Assembly (NCBI GenBank): GCA_040755395.1
Contig: JBFMAX010000001.1
Coordinates: 434,001-498,000 of the forward strand
Direction: 5' to 3'
Source of the DNA: Nitrospirota bacterium
Lineage (GTDB): Bacteria; Nitrospirota; Nitrospiria; Nitrospirales; Nitrospiraceae
Length of the DNA stretch: 64,000 nt
The position numbers were made by a program, and so were the translations under genes. Of this stretch, positions 26,491 to 36,885 are shown in pieces (position 1 is the first letter of the stretch; the number at the start of each line of letters is the position of its first letter). The notes under the pieces were generated by a model that saw nothing but the letters and a program-made list of their open reading frames with translations, did no database searches and was not told the DNA's origin.

Positions 26491-27794
26491 GACGGCTGCT
26501 TCGCCTTCTTCACCGGCAGCCGGCCCTGCCGCACGACGATCCGATTGTCGGGGAACGCATGTTCCGTCCAACTCACGGCCAGCCGGCCGTCGTCATGAAC
26601 GGCCACCGCCGGATGCTCCGCCTTGGCACCTTCACTCAGCGTTACGACCGGTCCGAACGTGCGCCCCCGATCTTCCGAGACGCGCATCACAACGCGCTTC
26701 CGCACGCCGGTCACTTCTTCCCACACCGCGATCACCGCGCCATCCGGATGCACCGCCATCCGTAACTGATCGGGCAATGCCGTGGCCGAAGTGTGAAGGG
26801 ACACTGGCTCGGAAAAAGTCTGGCCACGGTCGTCCGACGTCGCCAAGTAGATTCGCGGTTGCTCATCCATACCCTCGGTGTACCAGCCGACATACATGCG
26901 CCCCTGCCGGTCGAACGCAATGGACGGGCCACGATGGGGACAGGCGTCGAAGACCCATCCGTCCTTCCGTACCAGTATCGGCTGTGAAAACGTCGCGCCT
27001 TTGTCCGTCGAGCTCGCCACCACGATGTCCCGGACATTCCCGGGAAAGGTTTTGCGCCACGCGACCCACAGGGTGCCGTCCGGCGCCAATGACGCCGTGG
27101 GCCGGCAACAGGGACAGGCCATCCCGTCGATGACGATGTTGTTTCCAACCGTCGCGCCCCTATCGTGGGAACAGGCGAAGACGGCGCTTGCCCCGCTTTT
27201 GCTTTTCACCCGGCCGTCCAGCCACGCGACATAGACGCGGCCGTCTCCATCCGCCAGCACATCCTCGAAAGTGTGGCTGATTGGTTGGCCGTCGTCATTC
27301 ACGAGGACCGGTCGTTCGAAGGTGCGGCCCCCGTCCGTCGAGCGCGCCAGGAGTAAGTCCGAGGCGAACAAGGCACCGGGGGTTCTATTGGGCACCGACC
27401 AGGTGACGTACAGTTCGGCATCCGGCCCCGTCGCCAGCCCCGGAGCCTGATGCAGCGCCTCAGGGCCTCCGCCCTCGGGATTCACACGAACGACCAGAGA
27501 AACTTCGCCTCCATCCGGAGCAACGCGCACCGTTTTCACGTCTCCGGCCGCTCCCTTCTTTTCGAACCAGGCGACATGCAATGTGCCGGTTCGGTCGAAG
27601 CGGATCGCAGGCGGGGACAGCGGTCCAGGGCCTTCGCGAACGGTGATCTTTCGCCCCAACACCGGCTCTGTCTGATCCTGGGCCGCATGAACCAAGGCGG
27701 CGCACAGGACCACGTTCAGCCCGAACATGAGCGAAGCAACGAGCGAGCGGACGGCCGACGGCCGAGTTCTGACGCATTGCTTCTGGCTGACCAT
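26487..27794 (-). CDS. Exported BNR/sialidase-like repeat protein with CPCC motif
   Basis: This 435-residue protein has a signal peptide (about 15-38) and several Asp-box (BNR) repeats such as STDGGRTFERP, SSTDKGATFSQP and SEDRGRTFGPV, implying a six-bladed propeller. Between blades are CPCCRP (C227, C229, C230) and ACPHRGPSIAFD near 290. These look like a metal or thiol site rather than a sialidase active site. From memory, similar exported propellers with a C-x-CC and a CP-x-x-GP motif exist near TlpA-type proteins. Glycosidase activity is not supported. It starts 4 nt after the second TlpA-like gene. Confidence 0.75.
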   Translation of the reverse strand: MVSQKQCVRTRPSAVRSLVASLMFGLNVVLCAALVHAAQDQTEPVLGRKITVREGPGPLSPPAIRFDRTGTLHVAWFEKKGAAGDVKTVRVAPDGGEVSLVVRVNPEGGGPEALHQAPGLATGPDAELYVTWSVPNRTPGALFASDLLLARSTDGGRTFERPVLVNDDGQPISHTFEDVLADGDGRVYVAWLDGRVKSKSGASAVFACSHDRGATVGNNIVIDGMACPCCRPTASLAPDGTLWVAWRKTFPGNVRDIVVASSTDKGATFSQPILVRKDGWVFDACPHRGPSIAFDRQGRMYVGWYTEGMDEQPRIYLATSDDRGQTFSEPVSLHTSATALPDQLRMAVHPDGAVIAVWEEVTGVRKRVVMRVSEDRGRTFGPVVTLSEGAKAEHPAVAVHDDGRLAVSWTEHAFPDNRIVVRQGRLPVKKAKQPS

Positions 27795-27798
27795 ACGC

Positions 27799-28347
27799 CT
27801 ACCTCAATGACGCCGCCTTCGGCACTCCAGCCGCCCGAATACGGCTGAGGACTTCGATGATTTTCTGCTCAGTCAACAGGCCCCCCTTGATGTACTCCTG
27901 CACCACGCCGGACCCGTCGATGAACACGCTGACCGGCAGGCCGAACACCCCGAACTGGTTCGCTACGCGATTGTCGCGATCCAGCAGCACCGGGAACGTG
28001 TGGCCGTAGGTTCGAATATGGTCCCGGACCTTTGCCTCATCTTCCAGTTCGTTGACGGCCAATACGACGAATCCCTTGTCGCGGAGCCGATCGTAGGTCG
28101 CCTGCATAGCCGGCATTTCGGTCGTGCAGGGCTTGCACCAGGTCGCCCAAAAATTCACCAGCACGATCTGGCCTCGATACTGGCTCAGGCTGTGGGTGCG
28201 GCCGTCCAAGTCGGTCAGACTGAAGTCCGCGGCCGGTGTTCCGACGACCGGCGGCCGTTCGGACATCCCCCAGACCACGTCGGCCGCCTGGTTCGACACA
28301 AAGGCCAGTCCTGTCACGACCATGACAACGCTCAGGAGCGCTTTCAT
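27799..28347 (-). CDS. TlpA-type periplasmic thioredoxin
   Basis: This 182-residue protein has a signal anchor (about 1-27), a redox fold with WCKPC (C71, C74), EMPAMQATYDRL, the VLLDRDNRVANQFGVFGLPV insert and the cis-Pro loop. It is the second TlpA-like protein in the operon and differs in the active-site dipeptide (KP against GP), so the two may have different redox potentials. The start at 28347 follows AAGGGGGA. Confidence 0.88.
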   Translation of the reverse strand: MKALLSVVMVVTGLAFVSNQAADVVWGMSERPPVVGTPAADFSLTDLDGRTHSLSQYRGQIVLVNFWATWCKPCTTEMPAMQATYDRLRDKGFVVLAVNELEDEAKVRDHIRTYGHTFPVLLDRDNRVANQFGVFGLPVSVFIDGSGVVQEYIKGGLLTEQKIIEVLSRIRAAGVPKAASLR

Positions 28348-28387
28348 AACCCATCCCCCTTTTGAGCGACTTCGCCCTCGCTCCGAA

Positions 28388-29503
28388 CTACGGGTTGACG
28401 ACCTGAAACGACTTGGTGATCCCGAAGACGAAGCTGGTCCCCTGCGCCAGATTGTTGTTGGCATCCCGCGCGATGGGAATCTGCGAGTAGAAATACAACG
28501 ACGACATGCTGGCCCAGTCGGCCTCGACCAACGAACCGAGATTGATCTGAAAGCCCGGCGTGTAGGCCAAATAGGTCGAGCCCGTATTGGGGACTCGGCG
28601 GTTCTTGATGGTCGGATCAATCGGCACCGGCTCGTCGGGCGCCAGCGTACCCACTGGCAAGGATTGCAGCAGCGACGCGCTGATATTGTCATGCACCAGA
28701 TACCGATAGTTGAGCTGGTTGGTCAGCACCAGCCACGGCACGGTCACCAGATTGAGCCCTACATTCAGGAGGTATTCGTCGCCGAACTGGTACCCGTCGT
28801 TGTTCCGGAACGTGTGCCGGTAACTGACGAAGGCGAACTGATTCAGGCGGTGGGGAATCAACTCATAAGTTTGATAAATGGTGCCGATCAACCCCACATT
28901 GCCTCGCCCGAGCTGCGTCGGCGACTCCATAATCCCCCCGCTGCTGTCCCTCGCCCGCGTATCGCCCGTGGGCAGATCCACTCCGAATCCCAGCACCACC
29001 ATGCTTCTCAGGGTCGGGAGCACGTTGTATTTGGCGGTGACCCTGATGTCTCCGATCCCGTTATCCGCAAAGTGCACGGCCTCGCCTTCGCCGTTCAGCC
29101 CCTCTTCGCCGAGACCGTCGAGGTGCCCGTGCGTCCGTTTGAGATATGGAATCGTCAGCTCCAGCCCGAACCGGTCCGTCACACCGTAGTTGAGATCCAG
29201 GGTATAGGTCTGCGTGATCGTCCGCGTTTCCCGATGATGGTCCAGAATCAGCCGCCGCCGCTCCTGATCGATAGCGGGAATGACGCCGGAGGTCCCGCCC
29301 AGCAACCGCATCGGCGTGTAGTTGTAAATGCCGTTGATCGTGAGCAGTCCGTGCTGAGGCACCTGCTGCTGGGAGCCGATCACAACAAAACAGGTGACCG
29401 CTCCGCAAGACGCTTCGAGACGGGATGACCCCGCAAGGCTGTACAACATGATCGTGAGAAAGCCACATACGATGACTGCGCATTTCCTGATCGTCTTGTT
29501 CAT
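28388..29503 (-). CDS. Outer-membrane beta-barrel protein
   Basis: This 371-residue protein has a signal peptide and alternating amphipathic strands (YTLDLNYGVTDRFGLELTIP, GIGDIRVTAKYNVLP, NQFAFVSYRHTFR, TSFVFGITKSFQV). It resembles the transporter/porin-like families often annotated as MetA-pathway or DUF-type barrels. Two cysteines near the mature N-terminus (SCGAVTCFVV) could form a disulfide or bind metal. GGAGGAAAG precedes the ATG. The function is unknown, but the gene heads the redox-TonB operon. Confidence 0.7.
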   Translation of the reverse strand: MNKTIRKCAVIVCGFLTIMLYSLAGSSRLEASCGAVTCFVVIGSQQQVPQHGLLTINGIYNYTPMRLLGGTSGVIPAIDQERRRLILDHHRETRTITQTYTLDLNYGVTDRFGLELTIPYLKRTHGHLDGLGEEGLNGEGEAVHFADNGIGDIRVTAKYNVLPTLRSMVVLGFGVDLPTGDTRARDSSGGIMESPTQLGRGNVGLIGTIYQTYELIPHRLNQFAFVSYRHTFRNNDGYQFGDEYLLNVGLNLVTVPWLVLTNQLNYRYLVHDNISASLLQSLPVGTLAPDEPVPIDPTIKNRRVPNTGSTYLAYTPGFQINLGSLVEADWASMSSLYFYSQIPIARDANNNLAQGTSFVFGITKSFQVVNP

Positions 29504-29736
29504 CTTTCCTCCACCATCTCAACGCACGGGTCTCAGTCGCGACAGCGACACATTGGCGCTGAAGGCCCATGAATGCTGATTGACGACGGGCTGAACGCAT
29601 TCTTAACGCCGCCATAACACCAGCATGCAGAGCACGTGACCGGAGAGCCTCGGTCGAGGCCCGTCAAACGGCGAGCCACACCGCTCTGTGCTTCGGAGGG
29701 TCAGCCCACCCTTGGACCGGTTGTCTCTGTGATGAA

Positions 29737-30048
29737 CTAGGAGATGGAGAGTGCCGGAGGACCGCGGGAACCCGGCGCCCGACAGGCTATCTCTAACGGT
29801 TCTTGAAAGGTCGGAAGGCTTCTGAATCTCAGCGGAACGCGATCGATTTGAAAGACGGCCGGAATCTCTCCGAGCGCCTGACCCGCCGCGCACATCCAGG
29901 CACAGATCCCGGTGCTGTGCAAGCCGGCCCCGTGGTGTGCGGCGTGCTGGAGGTCATGCGCGACGGCGCTGCCGGTCGTGGCGGCGAGCACGATCACGAT
30001 CGCGACGACCAACGCCCAGGCTGCGGTTCTCAAAAGGGAACGACTCAT
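29737..30048 (-). CDS. CAWxC family small exported protein (copy 3)
   Basis: This 103-residue protein has a signal anchor (AAWALVVAIVIVLAATTGSA), then HDLQHAAHHGAGLHSTGICA and WMC (C49, C53). A variable stretch and a C-terminus with SRGPPALSIS follow. It shares with copies 1 and 2 the membrane segment, His-rich stretch, C-A-W-[AM]-C and a late R-[GS]-x-P-P-type motif. It is the first gene of the minus-strand envelope cluster, separated from the barrel gene by 233 nt that show no other gene. Confidence 0.6.
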   Translation of the reverse strand: MSRSLLRTAAWALVVAIVIVLAATTGSAVAHDLQHAAHHGAGLHSTGICAWMCAAGQALGEIPAVFQIDRVPLRFRSLPTFQEPLEIACRAPGSRGPPALSIS

Positions 30049-30137
30049 GGCCTCGCTGCTCTGAACGGCGATCGGCCTGCATGTTAACAAAACGCCTGCG
30101 GTCGCGTCAAAGCGCGCCGGCGTCGAGGCTCTGTCGC

Positions 30138-31208
30138 TTACCGTCCCCCCTGCCCCACGATCCGTTCGACCCGGTCGTCTTTTCCCCCGAGCTCCCGGTA
30201 CTTCCGGTATTGGGCGAGGGCCTTGGCCGCATCCTTGCGATGCAACTCGTAGAACACGCCCAGATTGTAATGGGCCTCGACGAAGTCGGGTTTCAACGCG
30301 ACCGCGGTTTCATAGGCGCGCTCGGCTTCATCCAACTTGTTCAGGCTGGTATAGACGACGCCGAGATTCATGTGGGCCTCGGCGTACCCGGGACGCAGCC
30401 GCACGACCTCCTGAAACTCCTTCGCGGCGTCCGCGAGTCGTCCTTGGCTGCGGTAGATGAATCCCAGGTTATAGTGGGCGTCGACCAGATCCGGTTTCAC
30501 CGCGATCGCCTGCCGGTACGCGTAGGAGGCTTCAGCCAGATCGTTCGTCTTCTCGGCGATCCGTCCCATGAGATACCACCCGTCCGCATACCGAGGATGA
30601 GCTTTCACAAGCTTCCGCAGAAGCCCCAGTGCGCGGCGGCTGTCGCCCTGATAGTCGTAGAGGCTCGCCAAACTGAAGAGGGCATCGAGATGGTCCGGAT
30701 GGAAGCCGAGCAGTGTTTCATAGGCGCGAATCGCCGCCGCGTGGTCGTGGCGTGTCTCATAGAGTTTCGCCAGATCAAAATAGGCCTCTTCGTCGCGCGG
30801 TGCAACCGAAATGGCCCGCGTCAGCGCACGCTCGGCCTCGGCCGACTTGCCCTGCGACAGGTACACATCGGCCAGGTCGTTCAGGACCTCTGCGGAATCG
30901 GGCTTGAGCGTGAGCGACCGCTGAAGCGCCTCGGCCGCCTCGACCGGCTTTTTTTTTCCTTGGAAATACACAAGCCCGAGCAAATGGTAGGATTCGGCAG
31001 AGCGGGGATCGATCTCGATGGACTTTTTCAGCGCTTCGATGGCGCCGTCAAAGTCCCCTTGGCGGAAGAGCCCGAACGCTCGGTCGTAGTGCCGCTGAGC
31101 GGCGTCGGGCGTAGCGCTGTGAGCGGCGCCGAGCACCACAAGACTCGCGACCAACGTCCAGATGAGCGGCCGCACGAGTTTCGGCCCCCGTTGTCTCTGA
31201 TCCGGCAT
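30138..31208 (-). CDS. Exported tetratricopeptide-repeat protein
   Basis: This 356-residue protein has an N-terminal signal anchor (LIWTLVASLVVLGAAHSA, about 17-34) and roughly nine consecutive TPR units such as AYFDLAKLYETRHDHAAAIR and AHYNLGFIYRSQGRLADAAK. It is probably a periplasmic scaffold. The start at 31208 is preferred over 31331 because the hydrophobic segment then falls at the N-terminus; the Shine-Dalgarno is weak. It is divergent from secA. Confidence 0.8.
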   Translation of the reverse strand: MPDQRQRGPKLVRPLIWTLVASLVVLGAAHSATPDAAQRHYDRAFGLFRQGDFDGAIEALKKSIEIDPRSAESYHLLGLVYFQGKKKPVEAAEALQRSLTLKPDSAEVLNDLADVYLSQGKSAEAERALTRAISVAPRDEEAYFDLAKLYETRHDHAAAIRAYETLLGFHPDHLDALFSLASLYDYQGDSRRALGLLRKLVKAHPRYADGWYLMGRIAEKTNDLAEASYAYRQAIAVKPDLVDAHYNLGFIYRSQGRLADAAKEFQEVVRLRPGYAEAHMNLGVVYTSLNKLDEAERAYETAVALKPDFVEAHYNLGVFYELHRKDAAKALAQYRKYRELGGKDDRVERIVGQGGR

Positions 31209-31399
31209 GACGCCCGATGCCTTCTCCGTCGTCCGCTCGCTCCGCACAGCCGCACGCCGCGAGTCCGTCCCGTTCGGACTATAGCCGGAGCCGGAGACGA
31301 AAGCAACGGATCGATTTGCCGTAGGATTCACACGGGAATTGCTGTATACTTTTCTTCGCTCGATACGACATACACCTCTAGCGCGGCCGACTGACGCCT

Positions 31400-34105
<2,706 letters not shown>

Positions 34106-34116
34106 GAAATAAGAAC

Positions 34117-34150
34117 GGCGAGAGGCCTGGGGCCAGAGGCTGGCACGTGC
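34117..34150. repeat. Single repeat arm (GGGGCCAGAGG family)
   Basis: Just after secA, GAGAGGCCTGGGGCCAGAGG uses the same words as the insertions inside nuoG and nuoM and the spacer at 53842. No matching inverted arm is nearby. Confidence 0.5.
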
Positions 34151-34206
34151 AAATCGTTATCCTTCGAGATCATCTTCGTCCTGACCAATCTCACCCATAG
34201 CCTATA

Positions 34207-34428
34207 GTCCGGGACAGGTCGCTGGACCTACCTCGCGAATCGCGGAGGCTCGGGTTACCGTACTTGCCGAACAGATGCGGTCCGTCGCAGACGGACGACG
34301 AGCACTGCTCGAAGTTCCGTTCGAGCGAAGCTCGGGACGGAACACGTTGCGCAGTCGAGCAGATGTGAGGCTTAGTACGGTCGAGCCGCAGCGTTTGAGC
34401 AGAGGAGGTCTGGCGATCTGTCCCGGAC
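34207..34428. mobile_element. 222-bp palindromic MITE/REP-like element
   Basis: The ends are the inverted repeat GTCCGGGACAG (34207-34217) and CTGTCCCGGAC (34418-34428). The pairing continues inward through TCGCTGGACCT with two G-U-compatible positions, then GGCTCG and ACCGTACT pair with AGTACGGT and CGAGCC. The centre has smaller stems (GTCCGT/ACGGAC and GTTCCGT/ACGGAAC). No protein is encoded. No target duplication is evident. Termini of this kind recall palindromes that accompany REP-associated tyrosine transposases, but no transposase is here. Confidence 0.65.
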
Positions 34429-34441
34429 ACCACTTCTTACC

Positions 34442-34471
34442 TTGACTTGGCTTCGAGCCGGAAGCTAATGT
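34442..34471 (+). promoter_or_regulatory. Candidate promoter for the methyltransferase-nuo operon
   Basis: TTGACT (34442-34447) and TAATGT (34466-34471) are separated by 18 nt, about 60 nt upstream of the ATG at 34532 and just downstream of the palindromic element. Confidence 0.4.
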
Positions 34472-34531
34472 AGACCACTTTGGAGCCTGAAAAACGAGGG
34501 GCGAAGCTTGCCCTGAAGGTGGTCGTCGTCG

Positions 34532-35734
34532 ATGAGCGTAAAATCATCGCTCAGCAGCGGACATCCGGGACTGATCGCCGAGATCGCGGCGGAAATTTCA
34601 CGCTCGGGTCCTATCCCTTTTGCCCGGTTTATGGAGCTTGCGCTCTACCACCCGCGGTTCGGGTACTACGTTCGCCCAGCGGATGGTCCGGCGACCGAGC
34701 GTATCGGCTGGTCGGGCGACTTCTACACGAGTTCCGACGTGCATCCGTTGCTTGGTCAGGCGTTGGCCAGACAGGCCCGGCAGATCGACGAACTGCTCGA
34801 CTGCCCTGATCCCTTCACCGTCGTCGAGATGGGCGCGGGGAAAGGGCTCCTCGCCCGACATTTCCTCGCGAGCTGCGGGAAGGAATCCGCTTCTCTTGCG
34901 AATCGCCTCCGATATCTCCTGATCGAGCGCAGCCCGGCCATGCGGGAGCAGCAGCGTCGGAACCTCGCGCCCTATCTCGACCCTCCTGCTCGAGTCTCCT
35001 GGGTCTCCGGTCTGTCCGACCTTCCGGATGCGAGCCTGGTCGGGTTGTTGCTTTCGAACGAACTGGTCGATGCGTTCCCGGTGCATCGCATCGAGATCGT
35101 CGGCGGCGAACCGAGGGAGATCCACGTCGACTATCGGGACGGGCGGTTCCTAGAATGTCTATATCCTCCGTCCACCCCGGAGATCGAAGCGTATGTGCGC
35201 CGCGTGGGCGCGGACCTGTCCGACGGGTATCGGACCGAGATCAATCTCGAAGCGCTCCGATGGATCAAAGACGTCGCTCGTGTCATGGGTCGCGGCATCG
35301 TCATCACCATCGACTACGGTCACAGCGCGCAGGACCTGTACGCGCCCGAGCGCCGTCGTGGGACGTTCCTCTGCTACTACCATCAGATGGCGTCGGAGGA
35401 CCCCTACACCCGCGTCGGGGAACAGGACATGACCGCCCACGTCGATTTCACCAGCTTGGCGACGGCCGGCGAAGAAGCGGGGCTGCGTGTGGCCGGATTC
35501 ACCAATCAGATGAGCTTCCTGATCAGTCTCGGCGCCGAACACATGATCGACTCACTCGATCCCGAGTCGCCGGAATTTCGGGCCGCACTGCATTTGCTCA
35601 AGCCGGAAGGCATGGGGCGCACGTTCAAGATCCTTGTGCAGCGCAAGGGCATGCCCGAGCCGGAGTTGGAGGGATTGAAGTACAAGCCGTTCTTCGGGAA
35701 CGCACTGGTTGCTTCGGCACCCAGGAGTCATTAG
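34532..35734 (+). CDS. SAM-dependent methyltransferase, MidA/NDUFAF7 family
   Basis: This 400-residue class I methyltransferase of the PF02636 family has GDFYTSSDVHPLLG (62-75), the SAM-binding EMGAGKG (99-105), LLSNELVDAFPVHR and the late VDFTSLATAGEEAGL. The human member NDUFAF7 dimethylates an arginine of complex I subunit NDUFS2. This gene lies directly upstream of nuoA on the same strand, and that arginine is conserved in the NuoCD encoded 2 kb downstream (R237 in YLHRGVEK). The likely job is complex I assembly or modification. Function is inferred from the human enzyme plus context. Confidence 0.85.
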   Translation: MSVKSSLSSGHPGLIAEIAAEISRSGPIPFARFMELALYHPRFGYYVRPADGPATERIGWSGDFYTSSDVHPLLGQALARQARQIDELLDCPDPFTVVEMGAGKGLLARHFLASCGKESASLANRLRYLLIERSPAMREQQRRNLAPYLDPPARVSWVSGLSDLPDASLVGLLLSNELVDAFPVHRIEIVGGEPREIHVDYRDGRFLECLYPPSTPEIEAYVRRVGADLSDGYRTEINLEALRWIKDVARVMGRGIVITIDYGHSAQDLYAPERRRGTFLCYYHQMASEDPYTRVGEQDMTAHVDFTSLATAGEEAGLRVAGFTNQMSFLISLGAEHMIDSLDPESPEFRAALHLLKPEGMGRTFKILVQRKGMPEPELEGLKYKPFFGNALVASAPRSH

Positions 35735-35827
35735 TCAATGGTCAGTGGTCAATGGCGAAGAACACCTCCGTGGGACCGGTACGATTAAGCCCCCATTGCC
35801 CAATGACTGATGACCTTTGACCAATCT
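35731..35827. repeat. Junction inverted-repeat spacer (GTCAATG family), before nuoA
   Basis: The left arm has GTCATTAGTCAATGGTCAG; the right arm (about 35788-35826) has CCATTGCCCAATGACTGATG and TTTGACCAAT. The arms pair at about 17 of 22 positions around a loop of about 35 nt. The right arm touches the nuoA ATG, and no Shine-Dalgarno is left. Confidence 0.75.
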
Positions 35828-36199
35828 ATGGGTGATGAATCCGTTCCGCTGAACTACGTCCCGATCCTGGCCTTCATCGCAATCGCGCTGGCGTTCGGTG
35901 TGGTGTCGCTGCTGATCGGGTGGGTCGTCCGTCCGAATCGGCCGTATCGGGCGAAGCTGGTGCCGTACGAGAGCGGGAGTCCGTTGTTTCAGGACGCCCG
36001 CGTACAGTTCCCGATGCGGTACTACATCATCGCGATGCTGTTCGTGATTTTCGACATCGAGATCGTATTCCTCTTTCCTTGGGCAGTGGTGTTTCAGAAA
36101 CTGGGCGTTGTCGGCCTCGTGGAAATGGGGGTCTTCATCGGCATCCTCGTCGTCGGGTTCTGGTACGCGTGGAAAAAAGGGGCGTTGGAGTGGGAGTGA
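35828..36199 (+). CDS. nuoA: NADH-quinone oxidoreductase subunit A
   Basis: This 123-residue membrane subunit of complex I has three helices and the conserved matrix-side stretch PYESGSPLFQDARVQFPMRYY followed by FDIEIVFLFPWA. It is the first nuo gene here. The start at ATG 35828 (MGDESVPLNY) fits the family. There is no Shine-Dalgarno, because the junction repeat runs up to the start codon. Confidence 0.95.
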   Translation: MGDESVPLNYVPILAFIAIALAFGVVSLLIGWVVRPNRPYRAKLVPYESGSPLFQDARVQFPMRYYIIAMLFVIFDIEIVFLFPWAVVFQKLGVVGLVEMGVFIGILVVGFWYAWKKGALEWE

Positions 36200-36211
36200 C
36201 GCGCGAAGCGC

Positions 36212-36300
36212 GCGAATGAGAAATTTGGAATGTGGAATTATGAATTCTGAATTTTCAGTTTTCGACCATTCCCCATTTCTCATTCCACATTCCACATTGG
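36212..36300. repeat. Junction repeat spacer (TGGAATGTGGAAT family), nuoA-nuoB
   Basis: The left arm has GAATGAGAAATTTGGAATGT, and the right arm (about 36268-36298) has CATTTCTCATTCCACATTCC. TGGAATGTGGAAT and AATGAGAAAT both occur inverted, but in swapped order, so the arms are shuffled rather than simple mirror copies. Confidence 0.7.
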
Positions 36301-36310
36301 AGCGAACGAA

Positions 36311-36790
36311 GTGAGCTTTCTCGAGCGGCAGCTTGAACCGAACATCTTGACCACCAACCTGGATGCCTTCGTGTGCTGGGCGCGGAAGTCGTCGCTGTGG
36401 CCCATGACGTTCGGGCTGGCCTGTTGCGCGATCGAGATGATCGCGACCGTGTCGTCCCGATACGACATCGACCGCTTCGGCGCCGGCGTGTTCCGCGCCT
36501 CTCCGAGACAGTCGGATCTCATGATCGTGGCCGGCACGGTCACGCGAAAGATGGCGCCGGTGATCCGCCGCATCTACGACCAGATGGCCGAACCGCGCTA
36601 CGTGATCTCGATGGGCTCCTGCGCCACCTCCGGCAACCATTACAACAGTTACAGCGTCGTCCAGGGCGTGGATCAGATCGTCCCGGTGGACGTGTATGTC
36701 CCCGGCTGCCCGCCCAGGCCGGAAGCGTTGCTGGACGGCCTGCTCAAGCTGCAGGAAAAGATCCAACGGGAGAAAGTGTTCGTCAAATGA
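36311..36790 (+). CDS. nuoB: NADH-quinone oxidoreductase subunit B
   Basis: This 159-residue peripheral-arm subunit carries iron-sulfur cluster N2. The ligands are the paired C38-C39, C104 and C133 in [15 protein letters not shown] and PGCPPRP. It starts at GTG 36311 after GGAG at a slightly long spacing. N2 passes electrons to quinone at the NuoB/NuoD interface. Confidence 0.96.
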   Translation: MSFLERQLEPNILTTNLDAFVCWARKSSLWPMTFGLACCAIEMIATVSSRYDIDRFGAGVFRASPRQSDLMIVAGTVTRKMAPVIRRIYDQMAEPRYVISMGSCATSGNHYNSYSVVQGVDQIVPVDVYVPGCPPRPEALLDGLLKLQEKIQREKVFVK

Positions 36791-36885
36791 CGGTAACCGT
36801 TAAACGAGAATCGTGAACCGCTGGAAAACAGTCCGTCGGTCGAAAGCTTCGATTCACGTTTAACGGTTAACGAATAACGGGTGAC
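36791..36885. repeat. Junction inverted-repeat spacer (CGTTAAAC family), nuoB-nuoCD
   Basis: TAACCGTTAAACGAGAATCG near 36794 and its reverse complement near 36850-36870 (CGATTCACGTTTAACGGTTA) pair over 20 nt with one mismatch, around a loop of about 35 nt. This is the best-matched pair in the series. Confidence 0.85.

Noticed and set aside
34207-34428. Small protein gene on either strand of the palindromic element
   Set aside because: Frames across it have no ribosome-binding site, and the sequence is explained by base-pairing symmetry.
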